Assembly: GCA_016717145.1 (NCBI GenBank)
Contig: JADKGD010000015.1
Coordinates: 109,101 to 173,100, forward strand
Origin: Saprospiraceae bacterium
GTDB taxonomy: Bacteria > Bacteroidota > Bacteroidia > Chitinophagales > Saprospiraceae
Direction of reading: 5' to 3'
DNA length: 64,000 nucleotides
Numbering within the stretch: the stretch's first letter is position 1; each line of letters begins with the position of its first letter. The notes beneath the pieces were generated by a model. The model had not been told where the DNA came from. It did not search any database and worked only from the letters and a program-made list of their open reading frames with translations. Positions 51,692-61,255 of this stretch are shown one piece after another. Made by a program: the position numbers and the translations under genes.

Positions 51692-54547
51692 TTAGTCTAC
51701 AGTGGCAATCACAGTACCAAAGTTGTTCAAGGTACCATCTATTTTAAAAGTACTACCCGTCGCTTGCAAAAGTGTTCCGTCTATATAATTTACAAAACCA
51801 GTAAATACCTGAAAAGTGCTATTGACTTTATTGTACAAGGTTTGCCCGGTCATCACGGTTGAGTACACAATGTTTTTACATAATAATTGCCCAAAATTGG
51901 TTGCGGTTCCACCTCCTCTGAAGGCTACCTGAACCGGTTGGTTATATCCGAATTTTATAATCCCGGTTATATTATTGGTAAAAATAGTATTGACATCACA
52001 AAAAATACCAGCGCTGCTAATGTCTGAAATCCGGTCAAACTCTAAAGTCCCGGAATTTGTAAATGTACCGGTATCAGTGGCGTTTTCACCCAACTGAATG
52101 CCTTCGTTGAGATCCGAAAGGGTCCCAAACCGTATGATGCCCAGATTCGAAAAAAGACTTGTTTTGACCAGTATGCCACCTGTCCACCAGTTTGTAGTGC
52201 CATTATTGATGGTAATGATTCCCGCAGCCTGATTTACAAAAGAAGAATTCTCATGGAGACTGATTCCATACCATCCACAACCGATGGAACTACCAATGGT
52301 AATCTGGCCGTTGTTTGAACCTGAACCAAGAGAAGTATGGCCTTCAATGCCTGCAAAGGTGATCCGGTTTATGTCGATTACTCCACCTGCTAAATTGTTA
52401 AAATTTTTATTAAAATAAATTCCGAAACTACAAAGTGCAAGGCTTCCTATATCTATACTACCACTGTTATTCAATACCCCATCAGCTACAAATATTGCTT
52501 TTGACCACCAATTAAAATTGACGTCGTTGATTTCAATATCGCCCATATTACCATTGGTAAATGTTGAATTTTGTTCAATTAAGATTCCGATATCATGACT
52601 TCCCTTAATATTTCCGATAATAATATTTCCATTGTTTTGAAAAATGGATGAATTGAACAATTCTATTGCACCAAAATTTGTATTATTAATGGTGATGGTA
52701 CCGTTATTGGTCGATGAAGACAATGAATAAATACCTACGCTGCAAGTGACAAAAGTGCCGATATTTCCGATATTGATTACACCGTTATTTGTAAAAACTC
52801 CGTTTTCATTAAAAATAGGTCTAGACCACCAGTTTGTGTTTACTTTGTTTATATTAATAGTTCCACTTGATTGGTTGGTAAAAGTACCATTGTTCAAAAT
52901 ATGAATACCAAATTCGACAATATTTGCAATGTTACCAGCCTGGATTAAGCCGTAATTATTAAAAATTGTACCAATACCGCTAACACTGACACCAGAAATG
53001 CTCAAGTTGTTTGCGTTAATTACACCTGAAGTGTTATTATTAAAATCTCCGCCGTCTTCGCAATAAATTACCTTTGCAGCCGATGCAATGTTACCAGCAG
53101 TGATGGTTCCGCTATTATTGAACAAAGTGCCGCTTTGAGCAACATTAATACCTACCCAACTGCTGTTGTTGATTTCAATAACTCCTGTTGATGTATTGTT
53201 TATTTGGCTGGACCACCATGTTATAATTCCGCCACCTATATTCTGTAGGTTGCCCATTCGAATAGTGCCGCTATTGTTTAAAGTCGGGAAGTTAGCTATA
53301 GTCATAGCTGCATAACCCGTGCATCGATTTATTTCAATAACCCCACCAATATTATTAGTAAGGATTGCTGAAGTATACAGTTCAATTCCTGTTGTACCAA
53401 TGTTGGCATTATTTCCGATTTTTACCGTTCCGCTATTGACAAATTGGGTGCCGCTATCATTAATACCCATACCGAAGTTAGCATTATCTATATTAATAAT
53501 CCCTGTATTCGTCAAATCAGCATTAGTAGTCTGAAGTATTCCATAGGTAGTAATACTTCCAGTAGTTCCAATATGGATTGTTCCAGCATTGGATGATGCA
53601 CCTCCGGAATAAGAAAGACTGATACCTCTTGTACAATTGTTTATGGTCATTGTCCCTAAATGTGTATTTGTAAATCGTGCTGCCAAACCATACGTACAAG
53701 TGGATATGGTTATACTACCTTTATTGGTGACATGTCCCGATGAAAATAAATTGGGTTCGCTGAAACCGTTATTCACCGCACCGCTTATTGTGATGGTTCC
53801 GGTTGTATCATTGGTCATGGGGTTGGCCACAAATATACCCGTATTGACCGTTCCGCTGATGGCGATTTGACAAGTTCCTTTATTGATAAAATCTCCAGAT
53901 GAACAACTAATACCAGTTCCGCTTGCTTTGTGAATCAAAATCATAGCATTTTGGTAATTTGTGCATACTCCGTTAATAGACATTGCGGTACCCATAGCAT
54001 CACTAGTGTTGCCAATACTAAGAAGACCGTGATTGTAGACAGTACCAATGATACTAAAACCAGTTGCAGCTTTATTTATATATATCTTTCCAGTATTTTC
54101 GTTGGTTACAGTTGCACCATTAAGTTGCAGAGCGGTGTTCCCGCTACCGCCTGAGATTCCAAATACATTCAGGTCACCTGCATTAGTTATGGTTGTACCA
54201 TTATATGCCTGCATGGCTGGAGAAGTTATGAAAATGGCGGTCACTGTCAGTGAACCTGTATTTTGAATAACAATATCTGCGTTGGTTGTCAAAGATAAAT
54301 TGGCGCATTCTGCCGCATATCCAGCAGGGATTGTACAATTATAGTTGGATCCAATTCCAACAGTTTGTGTACTTGTCGGGACGCCCGAAGGAGACCAATT
54401 GGATGCAACATTCCAATCACCATGGTTAATAAATATTTTGTCCTGCGCATTTATATTAAAAGCAAATACGAAAAGGTAGCCTATAATCATAAAATTAGAC
54501 CTACAGGAGTTATAAAACAAAATACAGAAAATATTGTGGTTTTTCAT
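51692..54547 (-). CDS. Large repetitive secreted protein, probable beta-helix
   Basis: A 951-residue exported protein (start ATG 54547, or ATG 54490 giving the signal MIIGYLFVFAFNINAQ). After GDWNVASNWSPSGVPTSTQTV, a motif common in Bacteroidota surface proteins, the chain consists of many short repeats of the type TNxGTIxIxN and GxIxINxxxxxGI, for example NNGTITINNTNFGAIEL and GVIEINRCTGYAAM. The pattern suggests a right-handed parallel beta-helix. No T9SS sorting domain is found at the end (LNNFGTVIATVD), which is unusual for such a protein here. Function is probably surface or matrix related. The frame is intact over 2.8 kb. Confidence 0.7.
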   Translation of the reverse strand: MKNHNIFCILFYNSCRSNFMIIGYLFVFAFNINAQDKIFINHGDWNVASNWSPSGVPTSTQTVGIGSNYNCTIPAGYAAECANLSLTTNADIVIQNTGSLTVTAIFITSPAMQAYNGTTITNAGDLNVFGISGGSGNTALQLNGATVTNENTGKIYINKAATGFSIIGTVYNHGLLSIGNTSDAMGTAMSINGVCTNYQNAMILIHKASGTGISCSSGDFINKGTCQIAISGTVNTGIFVANPMTNDTTGTITISGAVNNGFSEPNLFSSGHVTNKGSITISTCTYGLAARFTNTHLGTMTINNCTRGISLSYSGGASSNAGTIHIGTTGSITTYGILQTTNADLTNTGIINIDNANFGMGINDSGTQFVNSGTVKIGNNANIGTTGIELYTSAILTNNIGGVIEINRCTGYAAMTIANFPTLNNSGTIRMGNLQNIGGGIITWWSSQINNTSTGVIEINNSSWVGINVAQSGTLFNNSGTITAGNIASAAKVIYCEDGGDFNNNTSGVINANNLSISGVSVSGIGTIFNNYGLIQAGNIANIVEFGIHILNNGTFTNQSSGTININKVNTNWWSRPIFNENGVFTNNGVINIGNIGTFVTCSVGIYSLSSSTNNGTITINNTNFGAIELFNSSIFQNNGNIIIGNIKGSHDIGILIEQNSTFTNGNMGDIEINDVNFNWWSKAIFVADGVLNNSGSIDIGSLALCSFGIYFNKNFNNLAGGVIDINRITFAGIEGHTSLGSGSNNGQITIGSSIGCGWYGISLHENSSFVNQAAGIITINNGTTNWWTGGILVKTSLFSNLGIIRFGTLSDLNEGIQLGENATDTGTFTNSGTLEFDRISDISSAGIFCDVNTIFTNNITGIIKFGYNQPVQVAFRGGGTATNFGQLLCKNIVYSTVMTGQTLYNKVNSTFQVFTGFVNYIDGTLLQATGSTFKIDGTLNNFGTVIATVD

Positions 54548-54900
54548 GATTAATGGATTAGGTTTTAGTTGAAAATTAAATCAAATTAGTTTAGAATCTT
54601 ATGGTAATTCTTTATCCAGTTGTAAAGCAAAACCATATTCTTGCAGCTTGCTTTTATGTCAGACATTTTAAAAATTAATCATATTCCTCTAGTTACCTAA
54701 AAGTACGGACAGTTTTATACAAAACATATTATTATTTATTATTATATGTTTCGTTTCTTTTTTTTGTTACTTTTTTCTTTTCTTCGGTAACAAGCGAAAG
54801 ATAGTGAATAAGTCATAACATGCCTTATTTTGCTCAGTTTATTTTACCAATTTTTTTGTTGATACTGTGGATGAAAACAAAAAAAAATAAAAATAAAATA
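54548..54900. other. Intergenic region between the repeat protein and mfd
   Basis: Both neighbours are on the minus strand, so this holds the promoter of the repeat protein and the end of the mfd transcript. A TTGTTAC/GTAACAA inverted repeat (54764-54770 and 54787-54793) encloses a pyrimidine-rich loop. No gene is seen. Confidence 0.35.
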
Positions 54901-57900
54901 TTAATTCAACGCAATTGATTCAACTATACCCTGCAACAAAAGCTGAGCGTCCTTAAGCGTTCTGACATTTTCTTTGGTCATAATGAGGTAAGTATTTGAC
55001 TGTTTCATACTGATGCCCTTAAAATGGCCATCCTTCGAGACGTAAGTCATGATATCCCTGAATATCTTTGATTCAAAATAAACAGATTGTGCATTGGCAA
55101 TAAAATAACAATTCATCTTGCGGTTCTTAAGTACAAGTCGTTCAAATCCAAGTTTTTTACAAACCATTCTTACCCTAAGGCCGTGAAATAATTCTTCCAC
55201 TTGCAATGGTACTGTACCGAATCTATCCTTCAACATTGCACCGAATTTCCGTATGCCTTCTTCCGAATCCAGTTTGTCGAGTTCGGTGTACAAAATAAGA
55301 CGTTCATTAATATTTGTGACATATGTATCCGGTATCAGCATCTCGATATCCGTATCTATATCGACATCCCTTACGAATGTTTGTTTTTTATCATTCTCTT
55401 CCTTAAAGAGGTCTTTGTATTCATTTTCTTTGAGTTCAATGACTGCTTCCTCAAGAATTTTCTGGTATGTTTCATAACCGATGTCGGCAATAAACCCGCT
55501 TTGTTCAGCGCCTAATAAATTGCCTGCCCCACGTATATCCATGTCCTTCATGGCTATCTGAAATCCGCTTCCAAGATCTGAAAATTCTTCGAGGGTCTTG
55601 AGCCTCTTTCTGGATTCCGGCGTCAGTACCGACAATGGCGGCGCAAATAAATAACAAAAAGCACGTTTATTGGATCGCCCTACCCTGCCTCTCAACTGAT
55701 GCAGATCGCTCATCCCAAATTGATGTGCATTGTTTATAATCATGGTATTGGCATTAGGAATATCGAGTCCCGTTTCTATTATGTTTGTACAAACAAGGAC
55801 ATCAAAGGCACCGTCAATAAATGAAATAAGCGTTTTTTCAAGATCGTGCGACTCCATCTGTCCATGTGCAATGGCAACATCGACATCGGGACAAAGGCCT
55901 TTGATAAGGTCTGCCACTTCATGCAAAGTTTTGACCCGGTTGTGCACAAAAAATACTTGTCCTCCACGTTGTACTTCGTAGTAAATCGCCTCTTTGATCA
56001 ATTCATTGCTAAAGACACGTCTTTCTGTATATATTGGCTGCCTGTTTGGTGGTGGCGTCCGAATGATGGAAAGGTCGCGTGCAGCCATCAATGAAAATTG
56101 AAGCGTTCTCGGTATGGGTGTAGCAGTAAGTGTCAGGGTATCAACATTGACTTGAATACTGCGCAGTTTTTCTTTGGCTGCTACCCCAAATTTTTGTTCT
56201 TCATCAATGATGAGCAAGCCCAGATCCTTAAACTTAAGTGTGCTGCTCAAGATGGCATGCGTGCCTATTAATATGTCAATTTTACCACTTTCAGCATCTT
56301 TAAAAATTTGTGTTTTTTCTTTTGCACTCCTGAATCTGTTGATATAATCTACAGTGGCACCAAATTCCTTTAGCCTGTCCGAAAAGGTCTTATAGTGCTG
56401 CAAAGCCAGAATCGTGGTGGGCACGAGTATGGCGACCTGTTTGCCGGCTACTACAGCTTTGAATGCACCTCTAATCGCTACTTCAGTCTTGCCAAAACCT
56501 ACATCGCCACATATCAATCGATCCATGGGATAATCCTTTTCCATATCTTCTTTTACAGCCTGGGTTGACGTCAGTTGGTCTGGAGTATCTTCATAAATAA
56601 ATGAGGCTTCAAGTTCAGTTTGCAGATAGCCATCAGGTGGAAATGCGAAACCTCTTGACGCTTTTCTTTTTGCATACAATTTGATCAACTCCTTGGCGAT
56701 GTCTTTGACTTTTGCTTTTGTCTTCCGTTTTAGTGCCTTCCACGCGTCACCTCCGATCTTATTGAGTTTTGGCTCCGTACCTTCTTTTCCTACATAACGG
56801 GATATTTTATGCAATGAGTTGATGCCAACGTACAGAATGTCATTATTTTGATAAATAAGCCTGACCGATTCCTGTTTGTGACCATTGATTTCGATGGTCT
56901 CCAGTCCGGAATATTTACCGATGCCATGATCTATATGCGTAACAAAATCTCCGGGAACCAATTCACGAAGCATTTTGAGACTGATGGCCATCTCTTGCGT
57001 AAAACCTTGTCTAAGTTTGTATCTGTGGAAACGCTCGAATATCTGATGGTCTGTATAACAAGCGACTTTAGTGTAATGATCAATAAAACCACTATGTACG
57101 GATTTGTGTAAAGGGTGAAACTGCACCTTTACGCCCATGTCTTCAAAAATATTATAAAACCGCTCTATCTGTTTGACATTATCTGTAAAGATATAATTGG
57201 TAAGCTCTTGTTTTGTGTTTTCCTTTAAACTCTCAATAAGTAAATTAAAATTTTTATTAAAAACCGGCTGGGGAGAAGCTTTAAATGAAATAGTATCTTT
57301 GATTTGCAATTTAGACTGTGCGTCTGACAATGAAATAATGTTAAAATCAGAAATTTCTTCAATAATTCTGGAAGGATAAATAAATGCACGCTCATCAAAT
57401 ATCTCTTTTAATTCTTCTTCTGATTTTACAGCCACGCTATCAGCAAATATTTCAACTTTTTCAAAACAGATCTGCAACTTATCTACCAGCATATCCATCT
57501 CTTTCACCCAGATACAAGTGTCATCACTAAATACTTTAAAGATACTTACTTTTTGATCTTGTTTAAACTTATTGTTTATATTAGGAATAATAGACACCTT
57601 TGAAATGTCCTGAACAGAGAGTTGAGTAGTGGGGTTAAAAGTACGTATACTTTCCACCTCTATATCAAACATCTCAATTCTGTATGGCCATTCATTACCA
57701 TAACTAAATATATCAATAATACCTCCACGTATCGAGAATTGCCCGGGCTGATAGACAAACTCCACACGCTCAAATCCATACATGACCAGCAATTCGATCA
57801 TGGTATTTATATCAAGTGCTGCGTTTTTTTCAATTTCGATTTTATCTTTATCAAGCAACACAGGGTCAACAGCTTTTTCAAAAATGGCTTCGGGATAAGA

Positions 57901-58275
57901 TACTAAAATGGACTTTTTACCTTTGTTGACATGAATCTTATTTATCGTTTCTGTCCTGATAAGCACGTTATTTTTGTCCAGCTCATCATACTGCATAGGT
58001 CGTTTAAATGAATCCGGAAAGAAGTGTATTGTGCTCTTTTCAAGTATGGATTGAAGTGTATTCTGAACATAAGCCGCTTCTTCTTTGTCGGCTGCGATGT
58101 AAATATGAGACCTTGGCTGAATTGAAAAAGCTCCGGCAAGGGCAAAACAATCCAATGCTCCCACCATGCCCTTAAGTTGTATATGGTTGGGATTTTCTCC
58201 TGATGTCAGGGAATTTATTTCCTTTACTTGCTGATCCTTCTCATATCTGTCGATCAGCTCTTTAATATTGCTCAC
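54901..58275 (-). CDS. mfd: Transcription-repair coupling factor Mfd
   Basis: This ATP-dependent translocase removes stalled RNA polymerase and recruits UvrA. The preferred start is GTG 58275 (SNIKELIDRYEKD), because the frame upstream begins with a TTG and a hydrophobic, non-homologous stretch. Domains in order: UvrB-like D1-D2 (residues about 30-300), the CarD/RID RNA-polymerase-interaction domain (ELVPGDFVTHIDHGIGKYSGLE, near 440), and the RecG-like helicase (GDVGFGKTEVAIRGA Walker A, LLIIDEEQKFG Walker B, TATPIPRTLQFSL, GRVGRSNKRAFCYL motif VI). The C-terminal regulatory D7 domain closes the 1,124-residue chain. The frame is intact over 3.4 kb. Confidence 0.96.
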   Translation of the reverse strand: MSNIKELIDRYEKDQQVKEINSLTSGENPNHIQLKGMVGALDCFALAGAFSIQPRSHIYIAADKEEAAYVQNTLQSILEKSTIHFFPDSFKRPMQYDELDKNNVLIRTETINKIHVNKGKKSILVSYPEAIFEKAVDPVLLDKDKIEIEKNAALDINTMIELLVMYGFERVEFVYQPGQFSIRGGIIDIFSYGNEWPYRIEMFDIEVESIRTFNPTTQLSVQDISKVSIIPNINNKFKQDQKVSIFKVFSDDTCIWVKEMDMLVDKLQICFEKVEIFADSVAVKSEEELKEIFDERAFIYPSRIIEEISDFNIISLSDAQSKLQIKDTISFKASPQPVFNKNFNLLIESLKENTKQELTNYIFTDNVKQIERFYNIFEDMGVKVQFHPLHKSVHSGFIDHYTKVACYTDHQIFERFHRYKLRQGFTQEMAISLKMLRELVPGDFVTHIDHGIGKYSGLETIEINGHKQESVRLIYQNNDILYVGINSLHKISRYVGKEGTEPKLNKIGGDAWKALKRKTKAKVKDIAKELIKLYAKRKASRGFAFPPDGYLQTELEASFIYEDTPDQLTSTQAVKEDMEKDYPMDRLICGDVGFGKTEVAIRGAFKAVVAGKQVAILVPTTILALQHYKTFSDRLKEFGATVDYINRFRSAKEKTQIFKDAESGKIDILIGTHAILSSTLKFKDLGLLIIDEEQKFGVAAKEKLRSIQVNVDTLTLTATPIPRTLQFSLMAARDLSIIRTPPPNRQPIYTERRVFSNELIKEAIYYEVQRGGQVFFVHNRVKTLHEVADLIKGLCPDVDVAIAHGQMESHDLEKTLISFIDGAFDVLVCTNIIETGLDIPNANTMIINNAHQFGMSDLHQLRGRVGRSNKRAFCYLFAPPLSVLTPESRKRLKTLEEFSDLGSGFQIAMKDMDIRGAGNLLGAEQSGFIADIGYETYQKILEEAVIELKENEYKDLFKEENDKKQTFVRDVDIDTDIEMLIPDTYVTNINERLILYTELDKLDSEEGIRKFGAMLKDRFGTVPLQVEELFHGLRVRMVCKKLGFERLVLKNRKMNCYFIANAQSVYFESKIFRDIMTYVSKDGHFKGISMKQSNTYLIMTKENVRTLKDAQLLLQGIVESIALN

Positions 58276-58564
58276 AACTACAAAGGTAAGATTAAAATGC
58301 AATAGTGAGAAAAACAAAATGATATGTGCATAAAATTACATAAACTTAACAAATCATAGATATCCAAATATGTGGTCTAATGTTGACAAGTAATGCACAC
58401 TTTTTTTCAAAAAAAAAATAAATTTATAAAAAAACCGTGAAAACACATTAAATAATTAAATAATGTGTACATTTGCGTCTGAATGATGTTGTTTTATCTT
58501 TACATCATGTCAAAGTACTGAGAAAATAGACCAAATTGTTTAACCTAATTTAAAATTTTAAGTT
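58276..58564. other. Divergent promoter region of mfd and a secreted protein
   Basis: About 290 nt, AT-rich, between divergent genes. TACATTTG at about 58467-58474 fits TAnnTTTG and could be the -7 element for the plus-strand gene. No RNA gene is seen. Confidence 0.35.
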
Positions 58565-59547
58565 ATGAAATTTTGTTCTTTTTTGCAGTTTTCCATTCTT
58601 TTTATTATCCTAAGTAGTCAATCTGGCCTTTGTTATACCATCGATAGTCCTGTCGCAGGTCGTACCCTTAAAATAAGGGTTTATCTGGAAGGAGCATTAC
58701 TAAATAATACGGGAGAAACTGCAGATGGTCGACTATTAATGAGGGACAATTTGAGGGTAAGTCCATTTAACGGCAATAATTATATTCCTGTGAATGATCC
58801 GTATCAGACTACACTGAATATGGTTAATCTATCCATTCACAATAAACATGTTGGTATGGGATCTCTGCCATCTTTGAGCACTATTTCTGATCCGGTTACT
58901 GTATTTGGTGTTACAGGCCGAAATGCCATTGTAGATTGGGTATTTGTCGAAATAAGATCAAGTACTGATAATACTTTAGTGATCGCAACAAGATCAGGAT
59001 TACTTCAGCGTGATGGCGATGTTGTTGATATGGATGGGGTAAGTGACCTGAATTTTCCTGACTTAAATGCGACCAGTTTTTATGCTATGATTCGTCACAG
59101 AAATCATTTGGGTGTAATGACTATGATAATTGACGGAAATAGTTTAATCGATTTTTCTAATCCTGCTACACCGGTTTTTGATTTTGGTACTACATTGTTC
59201 CCAATGTTTAACTACACTGGCATGGCTCGAAATGAAAATTTCGGCACAATTGCGCCTTTATGGGCAGGAGATTTTAATTCTGATTTGGCTTTGAAGTTAG
59301 ATCCACCTAGTGATGATCATAACATTATGTTTATTGAAGTCGAAACTTATGCTTTACCAGGGTTAAAGCTTTTGGTGCAAATGGATATTTTCAGGGTGAC
59401 TACGATATGAACGCAAAAGTAAAGTATGACAATCCAAATGACGATAAAAATATGTTATTTAGTCAAATACTTCTGTACAGGTTTAATACAGAATTACTTT
59501 CAAATTTTAGCTATATTATAGAGCAAGTCCCGGTAAGACAAAATTAA
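58565..59547 (+). pseudogene. Frameshifted secreted protein, hemagglutinin-like
   Basis: A signal peptide (MKFCSFLQFSILFIILSSQ) begins a protein of about 327 residues. LKIRVYLEGALL, VVDWVFVEIRSS-type and GDFNSDLALKLDPPSDDHNIMF resemble carbohydrate-rich surface proteins of Saprospiraceae. The frame stops at 59410, but one base over it continues VKAFGANGYFQGDYDMNAK, then YDNPNDDKNMLFSQIL and a stop at 59547. The second part repeats the first (PPSDDHNIM against NPNDDKNML), which shows it belongs. The shift lies near 59355. Confidence 0.7.
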
Positions 59548-59568
59548 TTACCTGAAATACTATATAAA

Positions 59569-59605
59569 AAAAAGATGTCCCGAATACGAGACATCTTTTT
59601 TTTTT
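59569..59605. terminator. Bidirectional terminator between convergent genes
   Basis: AAAAAGATGTC (59569-59579) pairs with GACATCTTTTT (59590-59600) around a 10-nt loop, with A runs on the left and T runs on the right. It lies between the secreted protein (plus) and DUF1501 (minus) and can serve both. Confidence 0.85.
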
Positions 59606-59608
59606 GTG

Positions 59609-61249
59609 CTATCCGGCGACAACAAACTTGCCACTCCATTGTGAGGTGCCTGCTACAATCCTATATACATATAAAGCGGCGCTAAGACCGATATGTCTAT
59701 TTATAAAAACTGCCTGATGTTTACCTTCACTTTGATATCCATGGACTAATGTTACTATCTTTTGGCCCATTATGGTAAAAATTTCAACATCAACCGGGCA
59801 TGGTCTGGACAATTCATAATCAATAATATATGAGCCATTTCCGTCCATTCTTATACTATGATTTACTTTTAAGATTGCAGCCTCTTCATAAGTATTTACG
59901 CCTAAACAATCAAAGCCCAACTGTGGTATCCGTTCATAACTATCTCCCAGAATATTATCTACTGCAGAAGGCTCAATACATAACCATTGCTCCAGAAGAC
60001 TGGCATATATCGACCTGAAATCAGTTTCAAACTTTAGATTTCCCGCAGCGTCCACATCTTGCATATCAGGATTTTTACCCAGAATATCCTGACCATTTAA
60101 TGCAGGACCAAAAAACATAACAGGTGCTGCAGTGCCATGATCTGTGCCGCCTTCATTTTCCTTGATTCGACGTCCAAATTCAGAAAATGTCATAGACAGG
60201 ACATCATTAGCTTTGTCACCAATGCTAAGATCTGAATAAAATTCACTTATTGCAGCAGAAATTTCACCCATAAGTCGCGTGTGACTTACAATCTGATTTT
60301 CGTGGGTATCAAAACCATCAAGGGTCACCATATACAATCTTGTGCCAAGGTTTCCTTTAATCAATCTTGCTACGATAGCCAATTGTCTGCTAAGTTCATT
60401 ATTACTGTAAACAACACCATTTGAAACCGCATTATAAGCTTTGCTGATATTGGGTGCATATTTATATGTGATGTTGAGAATTGACCTGAGATATCCTACC
60501 TGATCACCATAGTAACAATCGTCAGGTAGATTGACCGTATCAAACAGAAATCCTTTTTCGGCGACCTCTATCAATTTTTCAGGCGTGTTAAAATTGACAG
60601 CAAGGTCTATCCTGTCAGGATTCTGAAAAGTGATGCTGCTACCACTACTTACTTTTATTGCTCCCGGGATTTCCGGAAGATTCTCAAGGTAGCCGGGATT
60701 CCGGTTCAGAATAAAACGACCCAGCCATCCGGATTTGTTCTGGTCTGATTCGATCGTTTCATTGGCAGAATTCCAAATGTCAGATGATGTAAAATGTGAA
60801 AGATTATGATCAGGATACCCAACAGAGTTGATCACTTTCATAGAACCGCTATCCCAAAGTGGTTTTAACTTTGCCATACTTTTAGGCATAGCAAACATAT
60901 TATTTGCATCGAGGCCAATCAAATCAGATTGTTTTAATGCAATGGTAGGCCTATTGTTTTTATATGTTCCGTAATCAAAAATAGGAACGATTGTATTCAA
61001 GCCGTCATTACCTCCTTTAAGTCTGATAAGAACTAAAATTCTATCATTATTCCCCATTGCAGTAGTCATAAACAAAGGTGATGAAGCAAGGGCATTCATT
61101 TCAAAACCACCTAATCCAAAACCTACGCCACCTGCCATACCGATAGTCTGGAGGAAACTTCTTCTACTCCAAGACCTATGTTCCTGATCATGAACTGATT
61201 TATTTGATAGATCTACATTTTTATTCAGGCTATTTTTATTATTAGTCAT
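59609..61249 (-). CDS. DUF1501 protein with Tat-like signal and T9SS sorting domain
   Basis: A 546-residue exported protein. Near residue 28 SWSRRSFLQTIGMAGG matches the twin-arginine SRRxFLK motif, so export as a folded protein is likely. The DUF1501 core has LIRLKGGNDGLNTIVPI, MFAMPKSMAKLKPLWDSG, SGWLGRF, TMTFSEFGRR-like (SMTFSEFGRRIKENEGGTDHGTAAP) and the Ser/Asp pattern of sulfatase-like hydrolases. The last 80 residues are a T9SS type A domain (DVEIFTIMGQKIVTL, LYVYRIVAGTSQWSGKFVV). It follows the DUF1800 gene by 7 nt. Tat export combined with a T9SS tail is noteworthy. Confidence 0.88.
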   Translation of the reverse strand: MTNNKNSLNKNVDLSNKSVHDQEHRSWSRRSFLQTIGMAGGVGFGLGGFEMNALASSPLFMTTAMGNNDRILVLIRLKGGNDGLNTIVPIFDYGTYKNNRPTIALKQSDLIGLDANNMFAMPKSMAKLKPLWDSGSMKVINSVGYPDHNLSHFTSSDIWNSANETIESDQNKSGWLGRFILNRNPGYLENLPEIPGAIKVSSGSSITFQNPDRIDLAVNFNTPEKLIEVAEKGFLFDTVNLPDDCYYGDQVGYLRSILNITYKYAPNISKAYNAVSNGVVYSNNELSRQLAIVARLIKGNLGTRLYMVTLDGFDTHENQIVSHTRLMGEISAAISEFYSDLSIGDKANDVLSMTFSEFGRRIKENEGGTDHGTAAPVMFFGPALNGQDILGKNPDMQDVDAAGNLKFETDFRSIYASLLEQWLCIEPSAVDNILGDSYERIPQLGFDCLGVNTYEEAAILKVNHSIRMDGNGSYIIDYELSRPCPVDVEIFTIMGQKIVTLVHGYQSEGKHQAVFINRHIGLSAALYVYRIVAGTSQWSGKFVVAG

Positions 61250-61255
61250 GGTTGT

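Noticed and set aside
54764..54793. TTGTTAC/GTAACAA repeat as the terminator of mfd
   Set aside because: The stem is short, the loop long and there is no T tract in the minus-strand direction.
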